From: DASYLJ01 sp036009625 | GTDB lineage: Bacteria; Desulfobacterota; Binatia; DP-6 | DNA length: 64,000 bases | Direction: 5' to 3' | Assembly: GCA_036009625.1 (NCBI GenBank) | Contig: DASYLJ010000200.1 | Coordinates: forward strand, 62,001 to 126,000 | In this document: piece after piece, positions 52,464 to 61,100 of the stretch | How positions within the stretch are numbered: the stretch's first letter is position 1 | Layout: the number at the start of each line of letters is the position of its first letter | Translations under genes and position numbers: made by a program | The notes under the pieces: model-generated | Databases searched by the model: none | Told to the model about the DNA's origin: nothing | Seen by the model: only the letters and a program-made list of their open reading frames with translations

Positions 52464-54743
52464 ATGGCGGAACACCAGGAGCACCTCGCCAACCGACTGC
52501 GGGCGGCGTACGTCATCTGCATCCTGTCGAGCCTCGTGTTCGTCGCCGGCGATCTGCGGTGGCAGCCGGCGGAGCTCCTGCCGCTGCTGCTGTCGCTCAA
52601 GGTGGTCCAGCTCGGCGGTCTCGTCGTCGGCTGGATGCTCGTCCGACGAGCGCAGTCCGTCGCGCAGCTGCGGCTGATCGGCGTCGTCACGATCGTCCTG
52701 ATGATGGTGTGGACCGGCGCATCGGGCGTGGTGCGCGGCGACTACCTCACCATGACGCTCCTCGCGCTCGGCGGCTGCGTCGGCGCCGCCACGTTCATCC
52801 CCTGGGGCGGCCTGGCCCAGCTCTGGACGACGCTCGGTGCCGCCATCACGCTCGCCGTGTGCGGCATCGTGCTGCACGACGATCCGTTCGTCCGCAACGC
52901 CTATCCGTCGCTCGCGGTCGCGCTGGCGTTCGGCGGCTCGGTGTGGGTGGCGCACGAGCACGAGCAGCGTCGCCGCGAGCGCGACGCGGTCGCCGGATTC
53001 CTCGCCGGACAGAGCCGGTTGCTCGAGATGATCGCCACCGGGGCCACGCTGTCCGACGTGCTGCACGCGCTCTGTCTCTTCGTCGAGGAGCGTGCCCCCG
53101 GCATGCTGTGCTCCGTCCTCCTGCTCGACGGCCGCACCCTGCGCCACGGCGCCGCGCCGTCGCTGCCGCCCGCGTATCGCGAGGCCATCGACGGCATCGT
53201 CATCGGTCCCGACGTCGGCTCGTGCGGATCGGCGGCGGCTCGGTGCGTGCCCGTCATCGTCGACGACATCGCCACCGACCCGCGCTGGACCGAGTTCCGC
53301 GAGCTCGCCGCCACGCATCGTCTCGCGGCCTGCTGGTCGGCGCCCATCCTGACCAGCGCCAGCGAATGCCTCGGCACGCTCGCGATGTACTATCGCGAGC
53401 GACGCGCGCCCCGTCCGTCGGAGTGGCAGCTCCTGCAGACGGCCGCCCACCTCGCCGGGGTCGCGATCACACGGGCACGCAGCGAAGACGCGCTGGCCCG
53501 CTCGCGCGCCCGCCTCGAAGACGAGTCGCGCGTGTCGACGGGCCTGGTCCGCGTCGGGCAGGAGATGATCTCGTCGCTCAACACGCCCGTGATCCTGCAG
53601 CGCCTCTGCCAGCTGACGACCGAACTCCTCGGCTGCGACGCCAGCTCGACGGTGCTGCGCGAGCCGCAGGACGGCTCCTTCGTCGTGCGCTCGACGCATG
53701 GACACGACGAGGACGCCGTCATCGCGCTGCAGTCGCTGCACATGCCGGGCGAGATGCTGGCCCCGCTGCTCGAGCACCTCGAGCAGCGGCCCGCGATCCA
53801 GGTCGTCACGGCGCATCTGCCCGGGGCCGAGGCGGTGGTGCTGCTGCGGCAGTTCGGCATCGGCCGCTCGCTCTACGTCGCCCTGCGACGTGGCGACGAG
53901 GTCATCGGCCTGCTCAGCGCGTCGAACCGCGACGCGACGCGGGGGTTCACGACGCTCGACGAGCGCATCGCGTTCGGCATCGCCCAGTTCGCCGCCGTCG
54001 CGCTCGAGAACGCGCGCCTGGTGGAGGAGCTGCGCACCGCCACGCAGCTCAAGTCGGAGTTCGTCTCCACCATGTCGCACGAGCTGCGGACCCCGCTCAG
54101 CGTCATCATCGGCTACACCGACATGCTGAGCGACGCCGACCTGCCCGCCGACGAGCGCCTGCCGCTGCTCCGGAACGTCCACCGCCAGGGCCTCGAGCTG
54201 CTCGAGCTGATCGAGGCCACCCTCAGCCTGAATCGCCTCGACTCGGGACGCGACGTCGTGCAGCTCGAGTCGGTCGCCGTCGGTGATCTCGTCGCATCGC
54301 TCGCCGCCGACTACGCCGCCATGCCGCGCCCCCCGGGTGCCACGCTGCGCTGGGAGCCCGCGCCGGCGGCCCATCTCCGCACCGATCCGCGCAAGCTGCG
54401 CATCGTCTTGAAGAACCTGATCGGCAACGCGCTCAAGTTCACGCCGAGCGGCAGCGTCGTGGTGTCGTGCAACGCCGACGACGAGCGCTGCAGCTTCACG
54501 GTGCGTGACACGGGCGTCGGCATCAAGGCCGATCAGCTCCCCGTCATCTTCGAGATGTTCCGCCAGGGCGACGGCTCGGACTCGCGCACGTTCAGCGGCG
54601 TCGGGCTCGGCCTCTACATCGTGAAGCGGCTGGTGACGCAGCTCGGCGGCTCGCTCGCCGTCGACAGCGAGCCGGGTCGCGGCAGCACGTTCGCGGTGAC
54701 GATCCCGCTCGGCGACGGCGCCCGCCTCGCGGCGTCGGCCTGA
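52464..54743 (+). CDS. Membrane histidine kinase with two GAF domains
   Basis: 759 residues from ATG 52464. About six transmembrane helices form the N-terminus (AAYVICILSSLVFVAGDL through YPSLAVALAFGGSVWVA). Then GAF domain 1 (about 190-340), GAF domain 2 (about 370-525), HisKA with MSHELRTPLSV (His539) and HATPase_c with N box KNLIGNALKFTP, G1 DTGVGIKADQ and G2 GVGLGLYIVKRL. All are intact, so it should autophosphorylate. No receiver domain or response regulator gene is attached or adjacent: an orphan kinase. The signals sensed by the GAFs are unknown. It ends eight bases before the convergent glycosidase gene. Confidence 0.95.
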   Translation: MAEHQEHLANRLRAAYVICILSSLVFVAGDLRWQPAELLPLLLSLKVVQLGGLVVGWMLVRRAQSVAQLRLIGVVTIVLMMVWTGASGVVRGDYLTMTLLALGGCVGAATFIPWGGLAQLWTTLGAAITLAVCGIVLHDDPFVRNAYPSLAVALAFGGSVWVAHEHEQRRRERDAVAGFLAGQSRLLEMIATGATLSDVLHALCLFVEERAPGMLCSVLLLDGRTLRHGAAPSLPPAYREAIDGIVIGPDVGSCGSAAARCVPVIVDDIATDPRWTEFRELAATHRLAACWSAPILTSASECLGTLAMYYRERRAPRPSEWQLLQTAAHLAGVAITRARSEDALARSRARLEDESRVSTGLVRVGQEMISSLNTPVILQRLCQLTTELLGCDASSTVLREPQDGSFVVRSTHGHDEDAVIALQSLHMPGEMLAPLLEHLEQRPAIQVVTAHLPGAEAVVLLRQFGIGRSLYVALRRGDEVIGLLSASNRDATRGFTTLDERIAFGIAQFAAVALENARLVEELRTATQLKSEFVSTMSHELRTPLSVIIGYTDMLSDADLPADERLPLLRNVHRQGLELLELIEATLSLNRLDSGRDVVQLESVAVGDLVASLAADYAAMPRPPGATLRWEPAPAAHLRTDPRKLRIVLKNLIGNALKFTPSGSVVVSCNADDERCSFTVRDTGVGIKADQLPVIFEMFRQGDGSDSRTFSGVGLGLYIVKRLVTQLGGSLAVDSEPGRGSTFAVTIPLGDGARLAASA

Positions 54744-54750
54744 GCGGCGC

Positions 54751-56178
54751 TCAGCGGCAGCGCCGTGTCGTCGGCCGCACCGTCACCGTGACCGTCGTCG
54801 ACGTCGGGCGACGCGCCAGCGTGAGCAGCTCGGCGCACGGGCGCGACGTGATGCGGGCGCCCTTCACCTTGGCGCGATAGCCGGTCGGGTACTGGCGCTT
54901 CGGCAGCGAGATCACCGTCGGCAGGTTGCGCGGCGGCAGCGTGCCGTCGGCGGCGATGGCCGAGTACGTCATCGTGAAGACGCGCGTGTCGGCGTCGAAC
55001 CCGAGGCTGGTCGGCGTGCCGGCGGTGGCGAGCGGGTACGGTCGCACCAGGGCCGCGAACGCCTCCGTGCTGCGCAGGTTGTCGGGGCCGGCGGGATCGA
55101 GTCGGCGCGCGATGATCGACTCGTTGTAGGCCCAGTCGAGCCACGGCAGCATCTGGCCGTCCATCTGGCCCGCGAGCCGCGTCAGGATGACGGGGTCGAT
55201 GGTGGCGCCGAACTCGGTGACCAGCACCGGCGCCCCGTCGCGCGTGGCGGCGGCGACGCCGTTGGCGAGCACCGAGAGCTCGCCGGCACCTGCGGCGTAG
55301 GAATGGAACGACAGCGCGCTGCGCGGCGCCGTGCCCGGCAGGCTCGTCTGCGCCGAGCCGAAGTTGAAGAGCACGAACGGCTCGCTGAACACGAGCTGGT
55401 GCGACGACCGCGCCAGCACCGGGGCGCCGATCTTGTCGTGGAACGGCAGCAGACGCTCGGCCTCGATTGCCGGGCACCCCGGCTGCGCGCAGGTCTGCCA
55501 GTCGGCACCGGGCCACGGCTCGTTCATCAGGTCGTAGCCGATCACCCATGGGTTGCTCGCGAAGCGCGCCACCACGGCGTCGACACCCTGGAGGTAGTAG
55601 TCTTGCAGGAGCACGCCGTCGGGGCCGGGATCGTCGGCCCAGAAGTGCTCGAAGGCCCGCTGCATCGCGGGGTTCTGGAGGTAGTAGAGCGGGAAGACCG
55701 CGTCGGGCGGGTTCGGCAGCCCGTCGGTGATGGCGAACCAGTTCGGCAGCCCGTTGCCGTGGAACATCGGCGCGAAGCCGTCCTGGTGGAAGTCGAGCAG
55801 GACGAAGATGCGATGGCTCGCGAGCACGTCGACGGTCTGCGCGATGGCGTCGATGTAGGACTGCTCGACGACGCCCGGCGTCGGCATGAGGCCCTGGAAG
55901 ACGACACCGAGTCGCACCCCGGTGAAGCCTTCGGCGGCGAGGAACGCGGCGTCGTCGTCGCCGAAGCCGAACGCCGACGGATGGAACGGGGCGCCCTTCG
56001 AAACCTGATTGAAGCCGTGCATGAGGACGACACGGCCGAGGCTGTCGGTGAACCACCGTCCCTGCCCGGACAGCGGCGGCACGGCACCCGTGAGGGCATC
56101 GTCGGCACGCGCGGGAGCGAGGGGAGCGAGGAGCGCCGTGGTGAGGGCGAGGGCGAGGAGCCAGCGAGGCGAACGCAT
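54751..56178 (-). CDS. GH5 endoglycoceramidase-like glycosidase, secreted
   Basis: 475 residues from ATG 56178. Signal peptide LLALALTTALLAPLAPARA. The TIM-barrel has the clan-A acids of GH5: acid/base Glu in GYDLMNEPWPG and nucleophile Glu in VLVTEFGAT, plus LLDFHQDGFA and VLMHGFNQV, the latter two typical of the endoglycoceramidase subfamily. A C-terminal beta-sandwich (residues about 390-475) is normal for it. It should cut the glycan from a glycolipid such as ceramide glycosides, or another beta-glycoside. It may be used on eukaryotic lipids or own glycolipids; neither is shown. Leftward, followed by no close partner. Confidence 0.9.
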   Translation of the reverse strand: MRSPRWLLALALTTALLAPLAPARADDALTGAVPPLSGQGRWFTDSLGRVVLMHGFNQVSKGAPFHPSAFGFGDDDAAFLAAEGFTGVRLGVVFQGLMPTPGVVEQSYIDAIAQTVDVLASHRIFVLLDFHQDGFAPMFHGNGLPNWFAITDGLPNPPDAVFPLYYLQNPAMQRAFEHFWADDPGPDGVLLQDYYLQGVDAVVARFASNPWVIGYDLMNEPWPGADWQTCAQPGCPAIEAERLLPFHDKIGAPVLARSSHQLVFSEPFVLFNFGSAQTSLPGTAPRSALSFHSYAAGAGELSVLANGVAAATRDGAPVLVTEFGATIDPVILTRLAGQMDGQMLPWLDWAYNESIIARRLDPAGPDNLRSTEAFAALVRPYPLATAGTPTSLGFDADTRVFTMTYSAIAADGTLPPRNLPTVISLPKRQYPTGYRAKVKGARITSRPCAELLTLARRPTSTTVTVTVRPTTRRCR

Positions 56179-56227
56179 GCCGACACCTTCCCGCACGGCG
56201 TCGCCGCCGGTCAACCGTCTTTCGGCC

Positions 56228-57391
56228 TCATCGGTCCGCTGGGAGCGCCGTCTGGACGGTCGCCGCCCTGCCGCCGTGCGCCGGCGGCGGCTGGCCCTTC
56301 ATGCCGAGGAGGAACCGCATCGGCCCGAACGGCCGCACCAGCAGCTGGTAGGCGGCGAGCGTCAGGACGACGGCACCGACCATGACGATCGCGAACTTCG
56401 CCGGGATGCCGAGTGGCGCCCCGATCACCAGGAACGCGAGGCCCGCCACCGCGATCTGGTGCAGCACGTAGACCGGGAACGCCGATTCGGCGAGCCAGCG
56501 CAGCGCGGCATTCGAGACGTCGAGCCACCGGGCGGCGGCGCCGAGCACGCCCACCACGGTGCACCAGCTGGCCACGGCCGTCAGCATCAGGTTGGCGGTG
56601 GTCCATCCGTGGGCCTCGGTGAGGATGAGCCCCGCATAGGCCACGAGGGCCAGGGCGGCCGCGCGCCCGGCTTCGCGCTGCACGCGGCGCTCGAGCAGTG
56701 GCAGATACGCCGGCGCGGTGCCGAGCAGGAAGTAGCAGCTGTAGTAGGCGAAGTTCGCCCAGTCGTCGACGAGGTTCTGGAACCCGGGCCAGCGCGGCCG
56801 CAACGTCACCTGGATCAGCGCGAGCGGGACGATCGGCAGGTAGACCACCGACGCCGGCGCGGTCCAGTGCACGGGCGCGCGTCGGACGAGCCGTGCGACG
56901 AGCGGCAGATAGAGCACGCTGAACGTGAACAGATAGGCCAGGAACCAGAGGTGCGCCCACGTCAGGTTCTCGACGGCGAAGTAGCGTGGGAGGAACGTCA
57001 GGAAGCCGATGTCCGGATCCGCCGGCAGCAGACGGCCGCTCGTCGTGTAAAACTGCCCGGTGCGCAGCTCGATCCAGCGCAGCACCGGTCCGAACGCGAT
57101 CAGCCCGAAGGCCAGCGGTACCAGGAGGCGCGACGACCGTTCGCGAACGAAGCCCGCTACACCGCGCAACCGGACCGAGCCGGCGGCCGACCAACCCGCG
57201 AGCAGGAAGAAGAGCGGCATGTGCCACTGGTGGACGAAGCCCGTGAAGTAGCCGAGACCCGCCGACAGCTCGGCGTTCTTCACGTGGTAGAGCGGCCGCA
57301 CGTCGAACACCTTCGCGGTGTGGAAGGCGAAGAGGAGATACGTCGCGAGCACGCGGAGCCAGTCGATGTCGTGACGGCGGATGGCGGCCAT
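56228..57391 (-). CDS. Acyltransferase 3 family membrane protein
   Basis: 387 residues with about ten transmembrane helices. The N-terminal RRHDIDWLRVLATYLLFAFH holds the family active-site region, with the conserved Arg and His (AFHTAKVF), and WHMPLFFLLAGW is the second hallmark. Such proteins (OafA, OpgC, and related) move acetyl or other acyl groups to sugars or lipids on the outer leaflet. The start of the gene follows the TetR gene by three bases, in one operon, so the repressor probably controls it together with itself. Acceptor unknown. Confidence 0.92.
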   Translation of the reverse strand: MAAIRRHDIDWLRVLATYLLFAFHTAKVFDVRPLYHVKNAELSAGLGYFTGFVHQWHMPLFFLLAGWSAAGSVRLRGVAGFVRERSSRLLVPLAFGLIAFGPVLRWIELRTGQFYTTSGRLLPADPDIGFLTFLPRYFAVENLTWAHLWFLAYLFTFSVLYLPLVARLVRRAPVHWTAPASVVYLPIVPLALIQVTLRPRWPGFQNLVDDWANFAYYSCYFLLGTAPAYLPLLERRVQREAGRAAALALVAYAGLILTEAHGWTTANLMLTAVASWCTVVGVLGAAARWLDVSNAALRWLAESAFPVYVLHQIAVAGLAFLVIGAPLGIPAKFAIVMVGAVVLTLAAYQLLVRPFGPMRFLLGMKGQPPPAHGGRAATVQTALPADR

Positions 57392-57394
57392 CGG

Positions 57395-58129
57395 TCATCC
57401 CTCCTTCGCGAGCGCGTGGACCAGCATGTCCACGGTGGTGGCCTCGGCGACGGTGTCGTCGACACCGGTGGAATCGACGTCGCCGTGGCGGTGCATCGCC
57501 ATCCAGGCGATGGTCTCGTTGACCAGGCGCGCCGCCGCCGTCACGTCGGGCACGCGGCGCAGGTGGCCGGCGGCGATGCGAGCGCGAAGGTAGCGCTCGA
57601 TGCGCGCCAGGTACTCCCGTCGCATGCCCTGGTAGAAGAGCGCCGCCAGCTCCGGCCACTCGACGGCCGATCGCTCCAACAGGACGATGCCCTCGCGATT
57701 GTCGGCGACGCTGCGGTAGAGATCGCGGACCACGGCTTCGAGCTCGCCGCGCGCATCGGTGACGCGCTTGCGGGCGAGCGCCGTCTCGAGTGCCGGGACA
57801 CGGAACTCGTCGACGAGGCGGCGGCGCAGCAGCTCGAGGGTGGCGCCCCGCGCCGGCGTGCGCACCGGCAGCGCCACCTCGCCGGGCCCCCCCGCCGCGA
57901 AGCCGCGTTCCACCAGCAGGTGGAAGAGCGCCTCCTTGCTCTCGACGTAGTTGTAGACGGTGCCCGACGAGACCCCCATCTCGCGCGCGACGTCCGCCAT
58001 CTGCGTGCGGCGGTAGCCGCAGCGCGAGAAGACCCGCACCGCGGCGCGCAGCAGCTCGTCGAGACGGCCGGCGCGCACACCGGCACTCGCCGGTGGTCGG
58101 CCGCGGCGGGGGACGGGAGGCGTCGGCAT
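57395..58129 (-). CDS. TetR-family repressor
   Basis: 244 residues from ATG 58129. A basic N-tail is followed by the TetR helix-turn-helix (QMADVAREMGVSSGTVYNYV) and a long helical ligand-binding domain with no family-specific mark I can read. A 19-bp palindrome sits 15-33 bases before the start (58144-58162), so the repressor probably controls its own operon, including the acyltransferase three bases downstream. The inducer is unknown; regulators paired with membrane acyltransferases often sense a lipophilic compound. Confidence 0.93.
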   Translation of the reverse strand: MPTPPVPRRGRPPASAGVRAGRLDELLRAAVRVFSRCGYRRTQMADVAREMGVSSGTVYNYVESKEALFHLLVERGFAAGGPGEVALPVRTPARGATLELLRRRLVDEFRVPALETALARKRVTDARGELEAVVRDLYRSVADNREGIVLLERSAVEWPELAALFYQGMRREYLARIERYLRARIAAGHLRRVPDVTAAARLVNETIAWMAMHRHGDVDSTGVDDTVAEATTVDMLVHALAKEG

Positions 58130-58143
58130 GCCGACGCCATATA

Positions 58144-58162
58144 ACTGACTGAGTCAGTCAGT
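58144..58162. promoter_or_regulatory. Perfect 19-bp palindrome, likely TetR operator
   Basis: ACTGACTGA-G-TCAGTCAGT: perfect 9-bp arms around one base. It lies directly before the tetR gene start and within 10 bases of the end of the giant Cys-rich gene, where there is no room for another promoter. This type of TGACTGA repeat is known for several TetR operators. Confidence 0.8.
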
Positions 58163-58171
58163 CAATGAATT

Positions 58172-61100
58172 TCACGACCCGAGCCCCGCGATCGACGCCT
58201 GCAGGCCCGGCAGCAGATCGGCCACCTGGGCGCTGCAGGCCGCCGGCACGGCGCCTCGCGCGCCGAGCTTGGCGGTCTTCTTCCCGAGGGCCGTGAGCTG
58301 CGCCTGCGCGCGCCGCAGCAGCTTCGTGCGCCGCGCCGGTTTGGTCGCAACCTCGGCCCGGTCGAGCAGACGCAGTGCCGCTCCGAGCCGATCGCTCAGG
58401 AGCCGCTGCAGGCGCTCCGGCGGTGGCGCCCCGCCGCAGTCGGCGAGGCCGCGCAGGCGCTCGAGCGGACAGCGGGTGCCGGCGAATCCCGGAGCGGTCG
58501 TGCTGGTGCAGCCGGTCGTCGGCTCGCAGAGGTCGTCGGTGCAGGCATCGCCGTCGTCGCAGGCGAGCGGCGTGCCGGCGCATCGTCCGCCCTGACAGAC
58601 GTCACCGGTGGTGCAGATCGCCCCGTCGTCGCAGGACGCGGTGTTGTCCGTGGCCTCGCAGCCGCGGGCCGGATCGCAGGCGTCGTCGGTGCAGACGTTG
58701 CCGTCGTCGCACGTGAGCGGGGTCCCGGCGACGCAGCCGGTGGCGGCGGCGCAGGTCTCGACGCCGTTGCAGACATCGCCATCGTCGCACGTGAGCGTGG
58801 TGCCCGCCTGGCAGGCGCCGCTGAGCGGGTTGCAGGTCTCCGTGCCGTTGCAGGCGTTGCCGTCACCGCACGCGACGGCGGTGCCGCCGCATGTTCCGCC
58901 CGCGCACACGTCGCTCGTGGTGCAGGCGTCGTCGTCGTCACAGGTGGCCGTGTTGGGGGTGTTCGCACAGCCCGTGCCGGGATCGCAGGTGTCGTCGGTG
59001 CACGGGTTGTCGTCGTCGCAGGCGAGCGGATCGGCCGTGACGGTGCAGCCGGTGGCGGAATCGCAGGTGTCGTCGGTGCAGGCGTTGCCGTCGTTGCAGA
59101 CGAGCGGCGCACCGTCGACGCAGCCGGTGGCGGGGGCGCAGGTCTCGGCGCCGTTGCAGGCGTCACCGTCGTCGCAGGCGAGCGGCGTGCCGACGGTGCA
59201 ACCGCCGGTGAGCGTGTTGCACGCCTCCACACCGTTGCACGCGTTGCCATCGTTGCAGGCGACGGGCGCGCCGCCGCAGGTGCCGGCGGCGCAGCTGTCG
59301 CCGGTCGTGCAGAGGTTGCCGTCGTTGCAGGACGCGGTGTTCGGCGTGTGCACGCAGCCGGTGGCACCGCAGCTGTCGTCGGTGCACGGGTTCTGGTCGT
59401 CACAGGCGCCGGGCGTCGGGGCGTGCGTGCAGCCAGACACGGCGTCGCAGGCGTCGGCCGTGCAGGCAATGCCGTCGTCACAGGCGGCATCGTTCGGCGT
59501 CGCCTGGCAGCCATTCACGGGGTCGCAGGCGTCGGTGGTGCAGGCGTTGCCGTCGTTGCAGACGACCGGCGTGCCGGCGACGCAGCCCGAGGCGGGGTTG
59601 CAGATCTCCGTGCCGTTGCAGGTGTTGCCATCGTTGCAGGTGAGCGGCGTGCCACCGCCGCAGAGACCGGTGCCGGGGTTGCACGTCTCCGTACCGTTGC
59701 AGGCATTGCCGTCACCGCAGGTCACCGCGCTGCCGCTGCAGCTCCCAGCGGCGCAGACGTCGCCGATCGTGCAGAGGTTGCCGTCGTTGCAGGACGCGGC
59801 GTTCGGGGTGTGCGCGCAGCCGGTGGCGCCGCACGCGTCGTCGGTGCACGGGTTGTCGTCGTTGCAGGCGCCCGCGTTGGGGGCGTGGGTGCAACCGGTG
59901 ACGCCGTCGCAGGAATCGACGGTGCACGCGACGCCGTCGTCGCAGCTCGTCGCGCCTCCTCCGGTGCAGGAGCCGCCGGCGCAGACGTCGCCCGTGGTGC
60001 AGGGGTTGCCGTCGTTGCAGGACACGGTGTTCGGCGCGGTGACGCAGCCGCTCACCGGATCGCAGCTGTCGGAGGTGCAGCCGTTGCCGTCGTTGCAGAC
60101 GACCGGCGTGCCGGCGACGCAGCCGGTGGCGGCCACGCACGTCTCGACACCGTTGCACGCGTTGCCGTCGTTGCACGTGAGCGGTGTCCCGCCCCCGCAC
60201 GCGCCCGTCGACGGATTGCACGTCTCCGTACCGTTGCAGGCATTGCCGTCACCGCAGGTCACGGCGGTACCGCCACATGCGCCGGCTGCACAGACGTCAC
60301 CCGTCGTGCACAGGTTCCCGTCATTGCACGAGGCCGTGTTCGGCGTATGCAGGCAGCCACCGGCGCCGCAGGAATCGGTCGTGCACGGATTGCCGTCGTT
60401 GCAGGCACCGGCGTTGGGGACGTGGCCACAGCCGGTGATGCTGTCGCAGGAATCGACGGTGCACGCGACGCCGTCGTCGCAGCTCGTCGCGCCCCCGCCG
60501 GTGCAGGAGCCGCCGGCGCAGACGTCGCCCGTGGTGCAGGGGTTGCCGTCGTTGCAGGACACGGTGTTCGGCGCGGTGACGCAGCCGCTCACCGGATCGC
60601 AGCTGTCGGTGGTGCAGCCGTTGCCGTCGTTGCAGACGACCGGCGTGCCCGCGACGCAGCCGGTGGCGGCCACGCACGTCTCCGTGCCGTTGCAGGCGTT
60701 GCCGTCGTTGCACGTGAGCGGCGTCCCGCCTCCGCACGCGCCCGTCGACAGATTGCACGTCTCCGTACCGTTGCAGGCATTGCCGTCACCGCAGGTCACA
60801 GCGATACCGGCACACACGCCGGCCGCACAGACGTCACCCGTCGTGCACAGGTTCCCGTCGTTGCACGACGCCGTGTTCGGCGTGTGCACGCAGCCACCGG
60901 CGCCGCAGGAATCGGTCGTGCACGGATTGCCGTCGTTGCAGGCACCGGCGTTGGGGACGTGGCCACAGCCGGTGATGCTGTCGCAGGAATCGACGGTGCA
61001 GGCGACGCCGTCGTCGCAGCTGGTGGCACCCCCGCCCGTGCAGGTTCCGCCGGCGCATACGTCGCTCGTCGTGCACGGGTTGCCATCGTTGCACGACGCC

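Noticed and set aside
56211..57659. Alternative 482-codon - frame over the acyltransferase
   Set aside because: Arg/Pro-rich shadow; the frame from 57391 gives membrane helices and family motifs.
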